64,000 nucleotides of DNA, from contig NZ_PGER01000001.1 of assembly GCF_002797935.1 (NCBI RefSeq), positions 2,604,001 through 2,668,000 of the forward strand, given 5' to 3'. The notes under the pieces are model-generated. The model saw only the letters and a program-made list of their open reading frames with translations, was not told where the DNA came from and made no database searches. The DNA comes from Flavobacterium sp. 1 (GTDB lineage: Bacteria; Bacteroidota; Bacteroidia; Flavobacteriales; Flavobacteriaceae). A program made the translations under genes and the position numbers. This document shows, piece after piece, positions 19,652-27,075 of the stretch (positions are counted from its first letter, which is position 1; each line of letters opens with the position of its first letter).

Positions 19652-19665
19652 GTTATGGGCAATGC
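19652..19665 (+). other. Left boundary of cassette B
   Basis: GTTATGGGCAATGC is the reverse complement, 13 of 14, of GCACTGCCCATAAC at 21571-21584. The first eight bases also recur directly at 21703-21710, after the attC-like stem. Confidence 0.6.
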
Positions 19666-19704
19666 AGCGACCACCTGACCAATATTCGATAGACAGACAA
19701 GAAA

Positions 19705-20313
19705 ATGAATAAAGACGACATCATAAATTCTCAAATTGAACCGCTGCTGGACTACTTTCAAAAAGTAATTCGGTTAAACAATGACGAAAAACAACTGGTA
19801 ACAGAATTATTCAAACCAAGACTTTACCGCAAAAGACAATATGTTTTGCAGGAAGGCGACATTTGCAATCAATTCAACTTTATTGTTCGTGGTTGTTTGC
19901 GTATGTACAAAGTGGACGACAAGGGCAACACACATATATTACAATTCGCTGCTGAAAATTGGTGGTTGGGCAATATTGGAAGTTTTCATGAACGAAAGCC
20001 TTCAGAATTGAATATTGACGCTATAGAAGATACAATGGTATTACAAATTAGTCACGATAATTTAACATTGCTTTACACAAATGCCCCCAAGTTCGACCGC
20101 ATTTTTAGGGTGTTAATTGAAAATAGTTTTGTATCCCTACAAAAACGATTATTACAAAATATCAGTTCTACTGCCGAAGAAAGATACCATTCGTTTTTGG
20201 ATAGCTATTCGCACCTCTCAAACCGACTTCCACAAACCCAAATAGCTTCATTTTTGGGAATTACACCAGAATTTTTAAGCCGTTTAAGAAACAGGCAATC
20301 TAAAAAATCTTAA
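19705..20313 (+). CDS. Crp/Fnr family transcriptional regulator
   Basis: 202 residues. An N-terminal cyclic-nucleotide-binding-type beta-roll (about 30-120: RKRQYVLQEGDICNQFNFIVRGCLRMY, then WWLGNIGSFHERKPS) is followed by a C-terminal helix-turn-helix, LPQTQIASFLGITPEFLSRLRNR (about 173-197). The cAMP-contacting arginine pattern is not obvious, so the ligand is unknown. First gene of cassette B, upstream of a reductase-like and a SnoaL-like gene; it may control these. It lies 40 bases inside the cassette boundary. Confidence 0.9.
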   Translation: MNKDDIINSQIEPLLDYFQKVIRLNNDEKQLVTELFKPRLYRKRQYVLQEGDICNQFNFIVRGCLRMYKVDDKGNTHILQFAAENWWLGNIGSFHERKPSELNIDAIEDTMVLQISHDNLTLLYTNAPKFDRIFRVLIENSFVSLQKRLLQNISSTAEERYHSFLDSYSHLSNRLPQTQIASFLGITPEFLSRLRNRQSKKS

Positions 20314-20414
20314 TCTACATCAATACTATTTCTTGATGCAGTTCATTGGACAGAGCCTTCTTTCCGATGCATCTTTGCATTATCAAAATCATTAAAAATT
20401 TTAAAAGAAATAGT

Positions 20415-21074
20415 ATGATAACAACATCAAAAGTAGCCGTAATTGGCTTAGGAAGCATTGGTAAAATAGTTGCCCAAAATTTTGTAAAAGGCAATCGTCC
20501 TGTAATAATTGCAAGCCGTAAACTGGAAGATGCAACAGCATTGGCACAAGAATTAGGAAGTCTTGCAACAGCATCAGAAACTGGCGAAGCCATTAAGAAT
20601 GCAGACATCATTGTGCTTTCTGTTTGGTTCAACACCATTCAAGAATTGTTTGAACAATATGGTGCAGAACTGAATGGCAAAATCATCATTGACCCATCTA
20701 ACCCAATTGCACCAGACGAAAATGGCGGCTTCAAAAAAATTATTGGCGAAAAAGAATCAGCAGGACAATTGAACGCAACTATTTTACCTCTAGGTGCAAC
20801 TTTGGTAAAAGCTTTTGGAACATTAGGAGCATCATCATTAGCCAACGTAGATTTTCAAACACCTGAAAAATCAGTTTTATTTTATGCTAGTGACAACACA
20901 ACTGTTGATGCAGAAGTGGAGCAATTAATTCAGGACAATGGTTTTGATGCCATAAAAGTGGGCTGTTTAGACCAATCAATCCGTATTGAAGTATTTGGCG
21001 ACTTACACGAATTTGGCAAGTTAGGCAAAACCGTAACGCTTGAAGAAGTCAAAAACTTAATAACTAACATCTAA
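20415..21074 (+). CDS. NADPH-dependent F420 reductase-like / Rossmann oxidoreductase
   Basis: 219 residues from the ATG at 20415. The start carries the dinucleotide-binding VAVIGLGSIGKIVAQNF (about 6-22), then IIASRKLED, which suits NADP binding. Later come ADIIVLSVWF and IIDPSNPIAP, as in the F420H2:NADP oxidoreductase-like family. Flavobacteria do not normally make F420, so the electron partner is probably something else. It sits about 100 bases after the Crp-like gene and 11 bases before the next gene, with a possible -7 box CATCTTTG at 20370-20377. Confidence 0.8.
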   Translation: MITTSKVAVIGLGSIGKIVAQNFVKGNRPVIIASRKLEDATALAQELGSLATASETGEAIKNADIIVLSVWFNTIQELFEQYGAELNGKIIIDPSNPIAPDENGGFKKIIGEKESAGQLNATILPLGATLVKAFGTLGASSLANVDFQTPEKSVLFYASDNTTVDAEVEQLIQDNGFDAIKVGCLDQSIRIEVFGDLHEFGKLGKTVTLEEVKNLITNI

Positions 21075-21085
21075 TTAAAACCGAA

Positions 21086-21562
21086 ATGAAAAATTTATTC
21101 ATCTATGCAACTTTGGTTTTAGCTTTAGCGGCTTGCCAAAACGAAACAAAAAATTCAAAACAAAACGATATGGAACAGACAACAGAAAAATCAGCAATTG
21201 AAAAGTTACTTTTCTCTTACCGTGACGCCTTAAACACATCAGACGTAAATAAAGTGATGCCCCTTTATACAAACGATGGAGTATTTATGCCTTCCAATGC
21301 ACCTTCTGCAATCGGACAAGAACAAATAAAAGATTCTTATGAGTTTGTGTTTAAAACCATTCAATTAAGCAACATAGAATTTTTTATAGACGAAATTGTG
21401 GTAAATGGCGACTATGCTTTTCTAAGAACAACTTCTAAATTCACTACTTTAATTCACGCCAACGGACAAACCGTGGCAGAAGAAGGCAGAGAACTTTTTG
21501 TTCTTCAAAAAACAAGTGGACAATGGAAAATAAGCCGCTATATGTTTAACAAAATGAAATAA
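21086..21562 (+). CDS. SnoaL-like (SgcJ/EcaC, DUF4440) lipoprotein
   Basis: 158 residues. Lipoprotein signal with LAAC-Q (cysteine about residue 17), then a single SnoaL-like cone domain: IEKLLFSYRDALNTSDVNKVMPLYTNDGVFMPS, the family's typical start, through REELFVLQKTSGQWKISRYMFN-type end. Such domains bind small hydrophobic ligands or act as isomerases; no activity can be assigned. Probably anchored in the envelope and co-transcribed with the reductase-like gene. Last gene of cassette B, 8 bases before the attC-like site. Confidence 0.8.
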   Translation: MKNLFIYATLVLALAACQNETKNSKQNDMEQTTEKSAIEKLLFSYRDALNTSDVNKVMPLYTNDGVFMPSNAPSAIGQEQIKDSYEFVFKTIQLSNIEFFIDEIVVNGDYAFLRTTSKFTTLIHANGQTVAEEGRELFVLQKTSGQWKISRYMFNKMK

Positions 21563-21570
21563 ACAGGAAA

Positions 21571-21710
21571 GCACTGCCCATAACAGCGGCTACACGCAAT
21601 TGCTGGTTTTTAGTAAATTGAACGTCTTATTTTCATAACTTCGTTCACGGTAGCGGAAAATTCTCTGCTCCAATCGTCGCAACTGACGTATAGCCGCGAC
21701 ACGTTATGGG
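21571..21710 (+). other. attC-like recombination site of cassette B
   Basis: CCCATAAC (21577-21584) pairs with GTTATGGG (21703-21710), and GCGGCTA (21586-21592) pairs with TAGCCGC (21691-21697). A one-base spacer on one side faces a five-base spacer (GACAC) on the other. About 98 bases of loop lie between, with weak further pairing (CGCAATTG against CAATCGTCG). R box, asymmetric spacer and L box around a variable loop is the attC plan, though GTTATGG departs from the textbook GTTRRRY. Confidence 0.6.
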
Positions 21711-21739
21711 TTATTAAACCAAAAACATCAACAAAGAAT

Positions 21740-21859
21740 ATGCACAGATTTGAAGACTATCGAAGCGCTTCAAACAAGTGGATCAACAATTCTTGTGAAA
21801 AATCTGCAAATGATTCAACTCCGCTACGCAAAGTCTCCAGACTTTGTGCGTTTCTTTAA
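21740..21859 (+). pseudogene. Truncated gene start after the attC-like site
   Basis: A 39-residue frame starting MHRFEDYRSASNKWINN, 30 bases after GTTATGGG, the position where the first gene of a third cassette would begin. It is cut off by the inverted-repeat element that starts near 21822. No family was recognised from this short piece. Confidence 0.35.
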
Positions 21860-22141
21860 AAGTTCTTGAAAACGCGAAGTTTAATAAAAGTCTCCCGACT
21901 TTTTTACGTAAATATTTTAGAAAATAAGTACGTTTGCATATAAATCGAAGTACACTCATTTTAAATAGAAATAAAAAACTACAAAATAACAACTGTGTTA
22001 CTTTGTAGTTTTTATAACTCTTGAAACGCATACAGTCCCAAAAACATTCACGGAGAAAGTCGGGAAACTTTTTACATGTTTAAAGATTTCAAGAACTTTT
22101 AAAGAAACGCACAAAGTCATGAGGCTTTTGCGTACGTAGCG
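21822..22141. repeat. ~320-bp element with long terminal inverted repeats
   Basis: Arms of roughly 45 bases face each other: 21841-21868 and 22090-22117 are perfect complements over 28 bases (ACTTTGTGCGTTTC... against ...GAAACGCACAAAGT). Imperfect pairing continues outwards to GCTACGC/GCGTACGTAGC. Inside are two further hairpins (21887-21904 and 21974-22013). There is no credible gene. It resembles a MITE or a large REP-type element, and the CGCAAAGTC core recalls the palindrome before trmD. Confidence 0.65.
21974..22013. terminator. Terminator-like hairpin inside the inverted-repeat element
   Basis: AAAAACTACAAA (21974-21985) pairs with TTTGTAGTTTTT (22002-22013). The A-rich and T-rich sides would allow termination in both directions. 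Confidence 0.55.
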
Positions 22142-22238
22142 TCCTCACTTTTTTAAGAACTCTTCGCAGAATTATTCATTATATTGATTTTAACACACAT
22201 TAAAAAAACATAAAACATCTTAATTTTTATTTTTAAAC

Positions 22239-22791
22239 ATGAAAAAACTGTTGCTGTTATTAATGATTTTATGTTTTTGCACCAATTGCAAAAATGAGCA
22301 TATTGACAAAAAAATAAAAATCATTACAAAGCCATCCTTAGAAAGCCATCCTTAGAAAGCCATCCTTAGAAAGCCTTCAAAAAGATAAAAATTCTAAAGA
22401 TAAAATGTTGGACTATTTAATCCAAAAATATTCTGCTGTGTATCAATTTAAAGAGTTTGAAGGTGATGATATGGAGGAATCAACTCAACTTTTGGGAATT
22501 ACATATTTAGAAAATAATTGTATTGATTTTTATCTTTACACTGAAACATCGCCATGTGATACAGAATATTTGGGCAAAGCATTCCAAAGTAAAAATGATA
22601 CCATAAACTCAGAAGAAAAAAATGATCTGAACAAAAAATCAATCACATTTATCAAAGAAGAAAAAGAATATAAGCTGTCAATAATTTTAAATAAAGAAAA
22701 AAATCAGGCAACAATAAATTACATTCAAAAAGATTCGCTCGGTACAGATTGTCTTCCGATACCCCAAGTTATCATGAACTTAGTAAAATAG
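22239..22791 (+). pseudogene. Lipoprotein gene put out of frame by a 14-nt tandem repeat
   Basis: The ATG at 22239 opens a lipoprotein signal (LCFCTNC-KN) that reads 38 residues into the repeat and stops at TAG 22353-22355. Three copies of AAAGCCATCCTTAG occupy 22328-22369. With one copy (or four) the signal joins in frame to KPSLESLQKDKNSKDKMLDY and on to the 128-residue body that ends at 22791. The body (EGDDMEESTQLLGITYLENNCIDFYLYTE...) has no recognised family. Either a recent knock-out or a phase-variable gene. Confidence 0.7.
22328..22369 (+). repeat. Three tandem copies of a 14-nt unit
   Basis: AAAGCCATCCTTAG at 22328-22341, 22342-22355 and 22356-22369, followed by the partial AAAGCC. 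Since 14 is not a multiple of three, each gain or loss of a copy changes the reading frame of the lipoprotein gene. Confidence 0.95.
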
Positions 22792-22804
22792 CAAGTATAA
22801 AACT

Positions 22805-22900
22805 ATGGCTAAAATAAACTCTGTTCTTATTTTCGCAAAACCAGAAATTTATATAGAACTTTTTAATCCCAGCGTTTATAAAAACAGCGAACAAGAATAA
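22805..22900 (+). CDS. Very small ORF, uncertain
   Basis: 31 codons beginning MAKINSVLIFAKPEIYIELF. It lies just after the lipoprotein gene and 15 bases before the DUF2200 gene. It may be a remnant or a short leader-like frame. No homology is recognised. Confidence 0.25.
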   Translation: MAKINSVLIFAKPEIYIELFNPSVYKNSEQE

Positions 22901-22915
22901 CATTAAAAAGAAAGC

Positions 22916-23281
22916 ATGAACAATTCCGACACCCACAATCAGCGTATCGCAAAAATGACTTTTTCCTCCGTCTATCCTTTATATCTGGCAAAAATAGAAA
23001 AGAAAGGCAGATCAAAAGAAGAATTGCATCAAGTTATAGGGTGGCTAACAGGCTTTGACGACAAGAAACTGCAAGAACTAATAGCCGAAAAAGCAACTTT
23101 TGAAACATTCTTCGAACAGGCTTCTTTAAATCCAAATGTACACCTCATCACAGGAGTAATATGCGGCTATCGCATTGAGGAAATCGAAAATGCTTTGACA
23201 AAGCAAGTTCGGTATTTGGATAAATTGGTCGATGAGTTAGCAAAAGGCAGGACGATGGAGAAAATTTTGCGTGACTCGTAG
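22916..23281 (+). CDS. DUF2200 family protein
   Basis: 121 residues, cytoplasmic. It matches DUF2200 along its length: KMTFSSVYPLYLAKIEKKGRSKEEL, IGWLTGFDDKKLQ, the central ATFETFFEQASLNPN, LITGVICGYRIEEIENALTKQVRYLDKLVDELAKGR and a C-terminal MEKILR. The function of the family is not established. It stands as a single gene between the accessory block and rlmF. Confidence 0.88.
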   Translation: MNNSDTHNQRIAKMTFSSVYPLYLAKIEKKGRSKEELHQVIGWLTGFDDKKLQELIAEKATFETFFEQASLNPNVHLITGVICGYRIEEIENALTKQVRYLDKLVDELAKGRTMEKILRDS

Positions 23282-23415
23282 ATTGTTAGGAAAATTAATA
23301 CTACTTAGACGTTCCTTCAATGTCAAAAAAACCTAAACAGCACCATTCTTTTACGTGATTTACATTACAAAACAACTGTAAACGACTGTTATACCGATAA
23401 CAAAAATGGTTTGAC

Positions 23416-23423
23416 TATCTTTG
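23416..23423 (+). promoter_or_regulatory. -7 promoter box of rlmF
   Basis: TATCTTTG, a perfect TAnnTTTG, 16 bases before the rlmF ATG. Confidence 0.6.
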
Positions 23424-23439
23424 CAGCGAAATTTAGGAA

Positions 23440-24390
23440 ATGAAATCAATAAAAAATACCGAAAAGACAACTTTACATCCAAGAAATCTTCATCGATTTG
23501 GATATAACTTTGAACTATTAACACAAAACAATCCCGAATTAGGAAAATTTGTTTTTGTTAATAAACATGACATTGAAACAATCGATTTTAGTGATCCCCA
23601 AGCTGTAAAAACACTCAACCAAACCTTATTGCAAACGGATTACGGTATTCAAAATTGGGATATCCCAAAAGATTATCTTTGCCCGCCAATTCCCGGACGT
23701 GCTGATTATATTCATTATATCGCAGATTTGCTGGCTTTATCCAATAAAGGAAAAATTCCGGAAGGAGAAAATGTATTAGGACTTGACATTGGCGTAGGTT
23801 CAAATTGTATTTATCCTATTATTGGCAATGCAGTTTACGGCTGGAATTTTGTAGGCACCGATATTGACACAAAAGCTATCGAAAACTGCAGTAAAATTAT
23901 TGAGACCAATCCAAAACTAATAGACGCTATCAGCTTACAGCAGCAAACGGAATCCCGTTTTATTTTTAAAAACATTATCACGTCCGAAGATCGGTTTACT
24001 TTTATAATCTGCAATCCCCCTTTTCATAATTCAGCCGAAGAAGCTCAAAAAAGCGCCACTCGAAAAGTAAATAACTTAAATCCTAAGGCACAAAAAACAG
24101 ACAAACCTGTTTTAAACTTCGGTGGTCAAAATGCCGAATTATGGTGCGATGGTGGTGAACTAGGATTTATCAAACAAATGATTTATGAAAGTGCCAAATA
24201 TCCTATGCAATGTTTATGGTTTACCACTTTAGTTTCTAAAAGCGATAATCTAAAAAGCATTTATAAAACATTAGCCAAAGTTCACCCCGCAGCTATAAAA
24301 ACGATTGACATGGCTCAAGGCCAAAAAACAAGCCGTTTTGTTGCTTGGTCTTTTTTAAGCGAAGAACAACAAGAAAACTGGAAGTTTTAA
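23440..24390 (+). CDS. rlmF: 23S rRNA (adenine-1618-N6)-methyltransferase RlmF
   Basis: Methylates A1618 of 23S rRNA using S-adenosylmethionine; belongs to the METTL16-like family. 316 residues. Family hallmarks: LHPRNLHRFGYNFELL at the N-terminus, IPGRADYIHYIADLL (about 88-102), the SAM-binding LGLDIGVGSNCIYPIIG (about 115-131) and the catalytic NPPFH (about 191-195). DGGELGFIKQMI and GQKTSRFVAWSF follow. Length and start are usual. A single-gene unit. Confidence 0.93.
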   Translation: MKSIKNTEKTTLHPRNLHRFGYNFELLTQNNPELGKFVFVNKHDIETIDFSDPQAVKTLNQTLLQTDYGIQNWDIPKDYLCPPIPGRADYIHYIADLLALSNKGKIPEGENVLGLDIGVGSNCIYPIIGNAVYGWNFVGTDIDTKAIENCSKIIETNPKLIDAISLQQQTESRFIFKNIITSEDRFTFIICNPPFHNSAEEAQKSATRKVNNLNPKAQKTDKPVLNFGGQNAELWCDGGELGFIKQMIYESAKYPMQCLWFTTLVSKSDNLKSIYKTLAKVHPAAIKTIDMAQGQKTSRFVAWSFLSEEQQENWKF

Positions 24391-24411
24391 TATTTACAAT
24401 GCTCTTTTGAT

Positions 24412-24419
24412 TAAATTTG
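24412..24419 (+). promoter_or_regulatory. -7 promoter box of the 73-residue gene
   Basis: TAAATTTG fits TAnnTTTG and lies 16 bases before the ATG at 24436. Confidence 0.5.
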
Positions 24420-24435
24420 TATAAATTCTTTTATT

Positions 24436-24657
24436 ATGAGCACTATTGAAAGTTACAATCTAGATTTACAAAAATCTGAAAATAACATTACTAATGGAAA
24501 TGTGTTAGCTCATAATCAGGTTTTAGAAAACATAATAATTCTTTCTGAACAATGTAAAAAAGAAATCCTAAATTCTAAAAAGCAATATTTGCAGGGAAAT
24601 TATTTTGATAATGATTCCGTAAATGAAGAAATGGAAAAATGGCTAAGAGAGGAATAA
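24436..24657 (+). CDS. Small acidic protein, function unknown
   Basis: 73 residues, probably all helical and without signal peptide: LDLQKSENNITNGNVLAHNQVLENIIILSEQCKKE and an acidic end EEMEKWLREE. The composition recalls small antitoxin-type addiction-module proteins whose C-terminus ends in a tryptophan-containing acidic helix. No toxin gene is adjacent, so this is only a suggestion. It has its own -7 box. Confidence 0.65.
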   Translation: MSTIESYNLDLQKSENNITNGNVLAHNQVLENIIILSEQCKKEILNSKKQYLQGNYFDNDSVNEEMEKWLREE

Positions 24658-24711
24658 TTTGACTTATAAACTTTTAAAATTTCAAAAACTCATTTTTCTT
24701 AAATTCCTTTG

Positions 24712-24719
24712 TAACTTTG
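24712..24719 (+). promoter_or_regulatory. -7 promoter box of uvrB
   Basis: TAACTTTG fits TAnnTTTG, 19 bases before the ATG. No LexA-type operator was recognised. Confidence 0.55.
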
Positions 24720-24738
24720 CTATTCTGAACAATAGCAA

Positions 24739-26727
24739 ATGAATTTCCAAGTTATATCCGAATACAAGCCAAAAGGAGATCAACCGCAAGCCATTGAAAA
24801 ATTAACTCAAGGTGTGCTGGATGGCGAACAATTCCAAACGCTGCTTGGAGTTACTGGCTCCGGAAAAACTTTTACAGTGGCCAATGTCATTCAAGAGATA
24901 CAGCGTCCTACTTTAATTTTGGCTCACAACAAAACTTTGGCTGCGCAATTGTACTCAGAGTTTAAGCAGTTTTTTCCCAATAATGCCGTAGAGTATTTCG
25001 TATCCTATTACGATTATTACCAGCCCGAAGCTTTTATGCCGGTCACAGGCGTTTTCATTGAGAAGGATTTATCCATCAATGAAGAGTTGGAAAAAATGCG
25101 TTTAAGCACTACCTCTTCCCTGCTTTCTGGCCGGAGAGACATAATAGTTGTGGCTTCTGTTTCCTGCATTTATGGTATTGGTAATCCCGTAGAATTTCAA
25201 AAGAACGTAATTGCCGTAGAGAGAAACCAAATGATTTCCCGAACCAAATTATTAAAAAGTTTGGTTCAAAGTTTATATTCCAGAACCGAAGCCGATTTTA
25301 CTCCTGGAAATTTTCGCATAAAAGGAGATACTGTTGAAGTATATCCAAGTTATGCTGATGACGGCTTCCGAATTCACTTTTTTGGAGATGAAATCGAAGA
25401 AATAGAAAGTTTTGATGTAAAAACGTCCAAAGTTATTGAGAGATATGAAAAGCTGACAATTTACCCAGCCAATATGTTTGTAACTTCTCCAGATGTATTG
25501 CAAAGTGCCATTTGGGAAATTCAGCAGGATTTGGTTAAGCAAGTTGATTATTTTAAAGAAATTGGCAAACATCTTGAGGCCAAACGCTTGGAAGAACGAA
25601 CAAATTTCGACTTAGAAATGATTCGGGAATTAGGTTATTGCTCCGGAATTGAGAATTACTCCCGCTACCTCGATGGTAGAGAAGCTGGAACCCGCCCCTT
25701 TTGTTTATTGGATTATTTCCCAAAAGATTATTTAATGGTTGTTGACGAAAGCCACGTAACGGTTTCGCAGGTGCACGCCATGTATGGAGGTGACCGCAGC
25801 CGTAAGGAAAACTTGGTGGAATACGGTTTTCGCTTACCGGCCGCTATGGACAATCGCCCTTTGAAATTTGAAGAGTTCGAAGCCATGCAAAACCAAGTTA
25901 TTTATGTTTCGGCAACTCCTGCTGATTATGAATTACAAAAATGTGATGGCGTATATGTAGAACAAGTAATACGCCCAACGGGTTTATTGGATCCAATTAT
26001 AGAAATCCGTCCGAGCCTGAATCAAATTGATGATTTGATTGAGGAAATTCAGCAGCGATGTGAACTAGACGAACGGGTTTTGGTGACAACTTTGACCAAA
26101 AGAATGGCTGAAGAGCTAGCCAAATATTTAACTAAAGTAAGCATTCGCTGCCGTTACATCCACTCCGATGTTGATACTTTAGAGCGAATAGAAATCATGC
26201 AGGATTTACGAAAAGGAATATTTGATGTGCTGATTGGGGTGAACTTATTGCGTGAAGGATTGGATTTACCAGAAGTTTCATTGGTTGCCATACTTGATGC
26301 AGATAAAGAAGGATTCTTGAGAAGCCACCGTTCATTGACTCAAACCATTGGACGTGCAGCGAGAAACCTGAATGGGAAAGCAATTATGTATGCAGACAAA
26401 ATTACTGCCAGCATGCAAAAAACAATTGACGAAACCAATTACAGAAGAACAAAGCAAATCAATTTCAATACAGAAAATAATATAGTTCCTCAAGCTTTAA
26501 ACAAAAAGATTGAGAGTGCCTTTACCAATAACAAATTGGTAGAATACGAATTGGGACACATTATGAATGCTGCAGCCGAGCCTGAAACTTCCTATATGTC
26601 AAAACCTGATTTGGAAAAACTCATTCGCGAAAAACGAAAATCCATGGAAAAAGAGGCAAAAGATCTGGACTTCATGCAAGCTGCAAAACTAAGGGATGAG
26701 ATTAAAGCTTTGCAAGGAAAACTTTAA
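24739..26727 (+). CDS. uvrB: Excinuclease ABC subunit B (UvrB)
   Basis: DNA-damage recognition helicase of nucleotide excision repair; receives damaged DNA from UvrA and recruits UvrC. 662 residues, full length. Walker A GVTGSGKTFTVAN (about 37-49), the damage-verifying beta-hairpin region YYDYYQPEAFMP...EKDLSINEELEKMR, the Walker B-type VVDESHVT (about 333-340), helicase motif VLIGVNLLREGLDLP and motif VI QTIGRAARN. The C-terminal UVR coiled coil (MEKEAKDLDFMQAAKLRDEIKAL) binds UvrC. uvrA and uvrC are not in the window. Confidence 0.98.
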   Translation: MNFQVISEYKPKGDQPQAIEKLTQGVLDGEQFQTLLGVTGSGKTFTVANVIQEIQRPTLILAHNKTLAAQLYSEFKQFFPNNAVEYFVSYYDYYQPEAFMPVTGVFIEKDLSINEELEKMRLSTTSSLLSGRRDIIVVASVSCIYGIGNPVEFQKNVIAVERNQMISRTKLLKSLVQSLYSRTEADFTPGNFRIKGDTVEVYPSYADDGFRIHFFGDEIEEIESFDVKTSKVIERYEKLTIYPANMFVTSPDVLQSAIWEIQQDLVKQVDYFKEIGKHLEAKRLEERTNFDLEMIRELGYCSGIENYSRYLDGREAGTRPFCLLDYFPKDYLMVVDESHVTVSQVHAMYGGDRSRKENLVEYGFRLPAAMDNRPLKFEEFEAMQNQVIYVSATPADYELQKCDGVYVEQVIRPTGLLDPIIEIRPSLNQIDDLIEEIQQRCELDERVLVTTLTKRMAEELAKYLTKVSIRCRYIHSDVDTLERIEIMQDLRKGIFDVLIGVNLLREGLDLPEVSLVAILDADKEGFLRSHRSLTQTIGRAARNLNGKAIMYADKITASMQKTIDETNYRRTKQINFNTENNIVPQALNKKIESAFTNNKLVEYELGHIMNAAAEPETSYMSKPDLEKLIREKRKSMEKEAKDLDFMQAAKLRDEIKALQGKL

Positions 26728-27027
26728 AGACAAAAAGCCACTTCGTTATATCAAGTCTTCGTTAGAACATTCTCAATCATTAGGCTCATCATCATGAGGT
26801 TTTAAGATACTATTCTATTCCTTATGTAATTAATCGGATATTTAGCGAAGTAGCTAAGAAGTATATCACTCATTAATAAATAACTTTGTCTAATAAGTCC
26901 TTTTGTAAAATGTGAGCTGATGTGATTTATCCAACGTCAGTTCTCTTCTTGAAACATTTGTAACATATTGAACATTAGAACCACTAGCTAGTGATAGCTT
27001 CCCGCTTGTGACGCGATCGGATATAAA
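26728..27027. other. Intergenic region after uvrB
   Basis: About 300 bases with no credible gene. It holds short fragments only, including CCCGCTTGTGACGCGATCGG near 27001, which resembles part of the degenerate repeat near 6050. Confidence 0.4.
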
Positions 27028-27055
27028 AAAAGAAGGCCATCACTGACCTTCTTTT
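27028..27055. terminator. Bidirectional terminator downstream of the GH5 gene
   Basis: AAAAGAAGG (27028-27036) pairs with CCTTCTTTT (27047-27055). On the minus strand a run of seven T follows the stem, so it should end the glycosidase message. Confidence 0.8.
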
Positions 27056-27075
27056 CTTCTATCATAACTTTTTAA

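Noticed and set aside
21783..22031. 82-residue minus-strand frame in the inverted-repeat element
   Set aside because: It reads through one repeat arm and the internal hairpins; composition follows the repeat, not a protein.
22328..22369. CRISPR-like array
   Set aside because: Only three adjoining 14-base copies without spacers; it is a tandem repeat inside a gene.
24436..24657. Toxin-antitoxin pair with the uvrB-side neighbour
   Set aside because: The small acidic protein has no adjacent toxin candidate; the neighbours are rlmF and uvrB.
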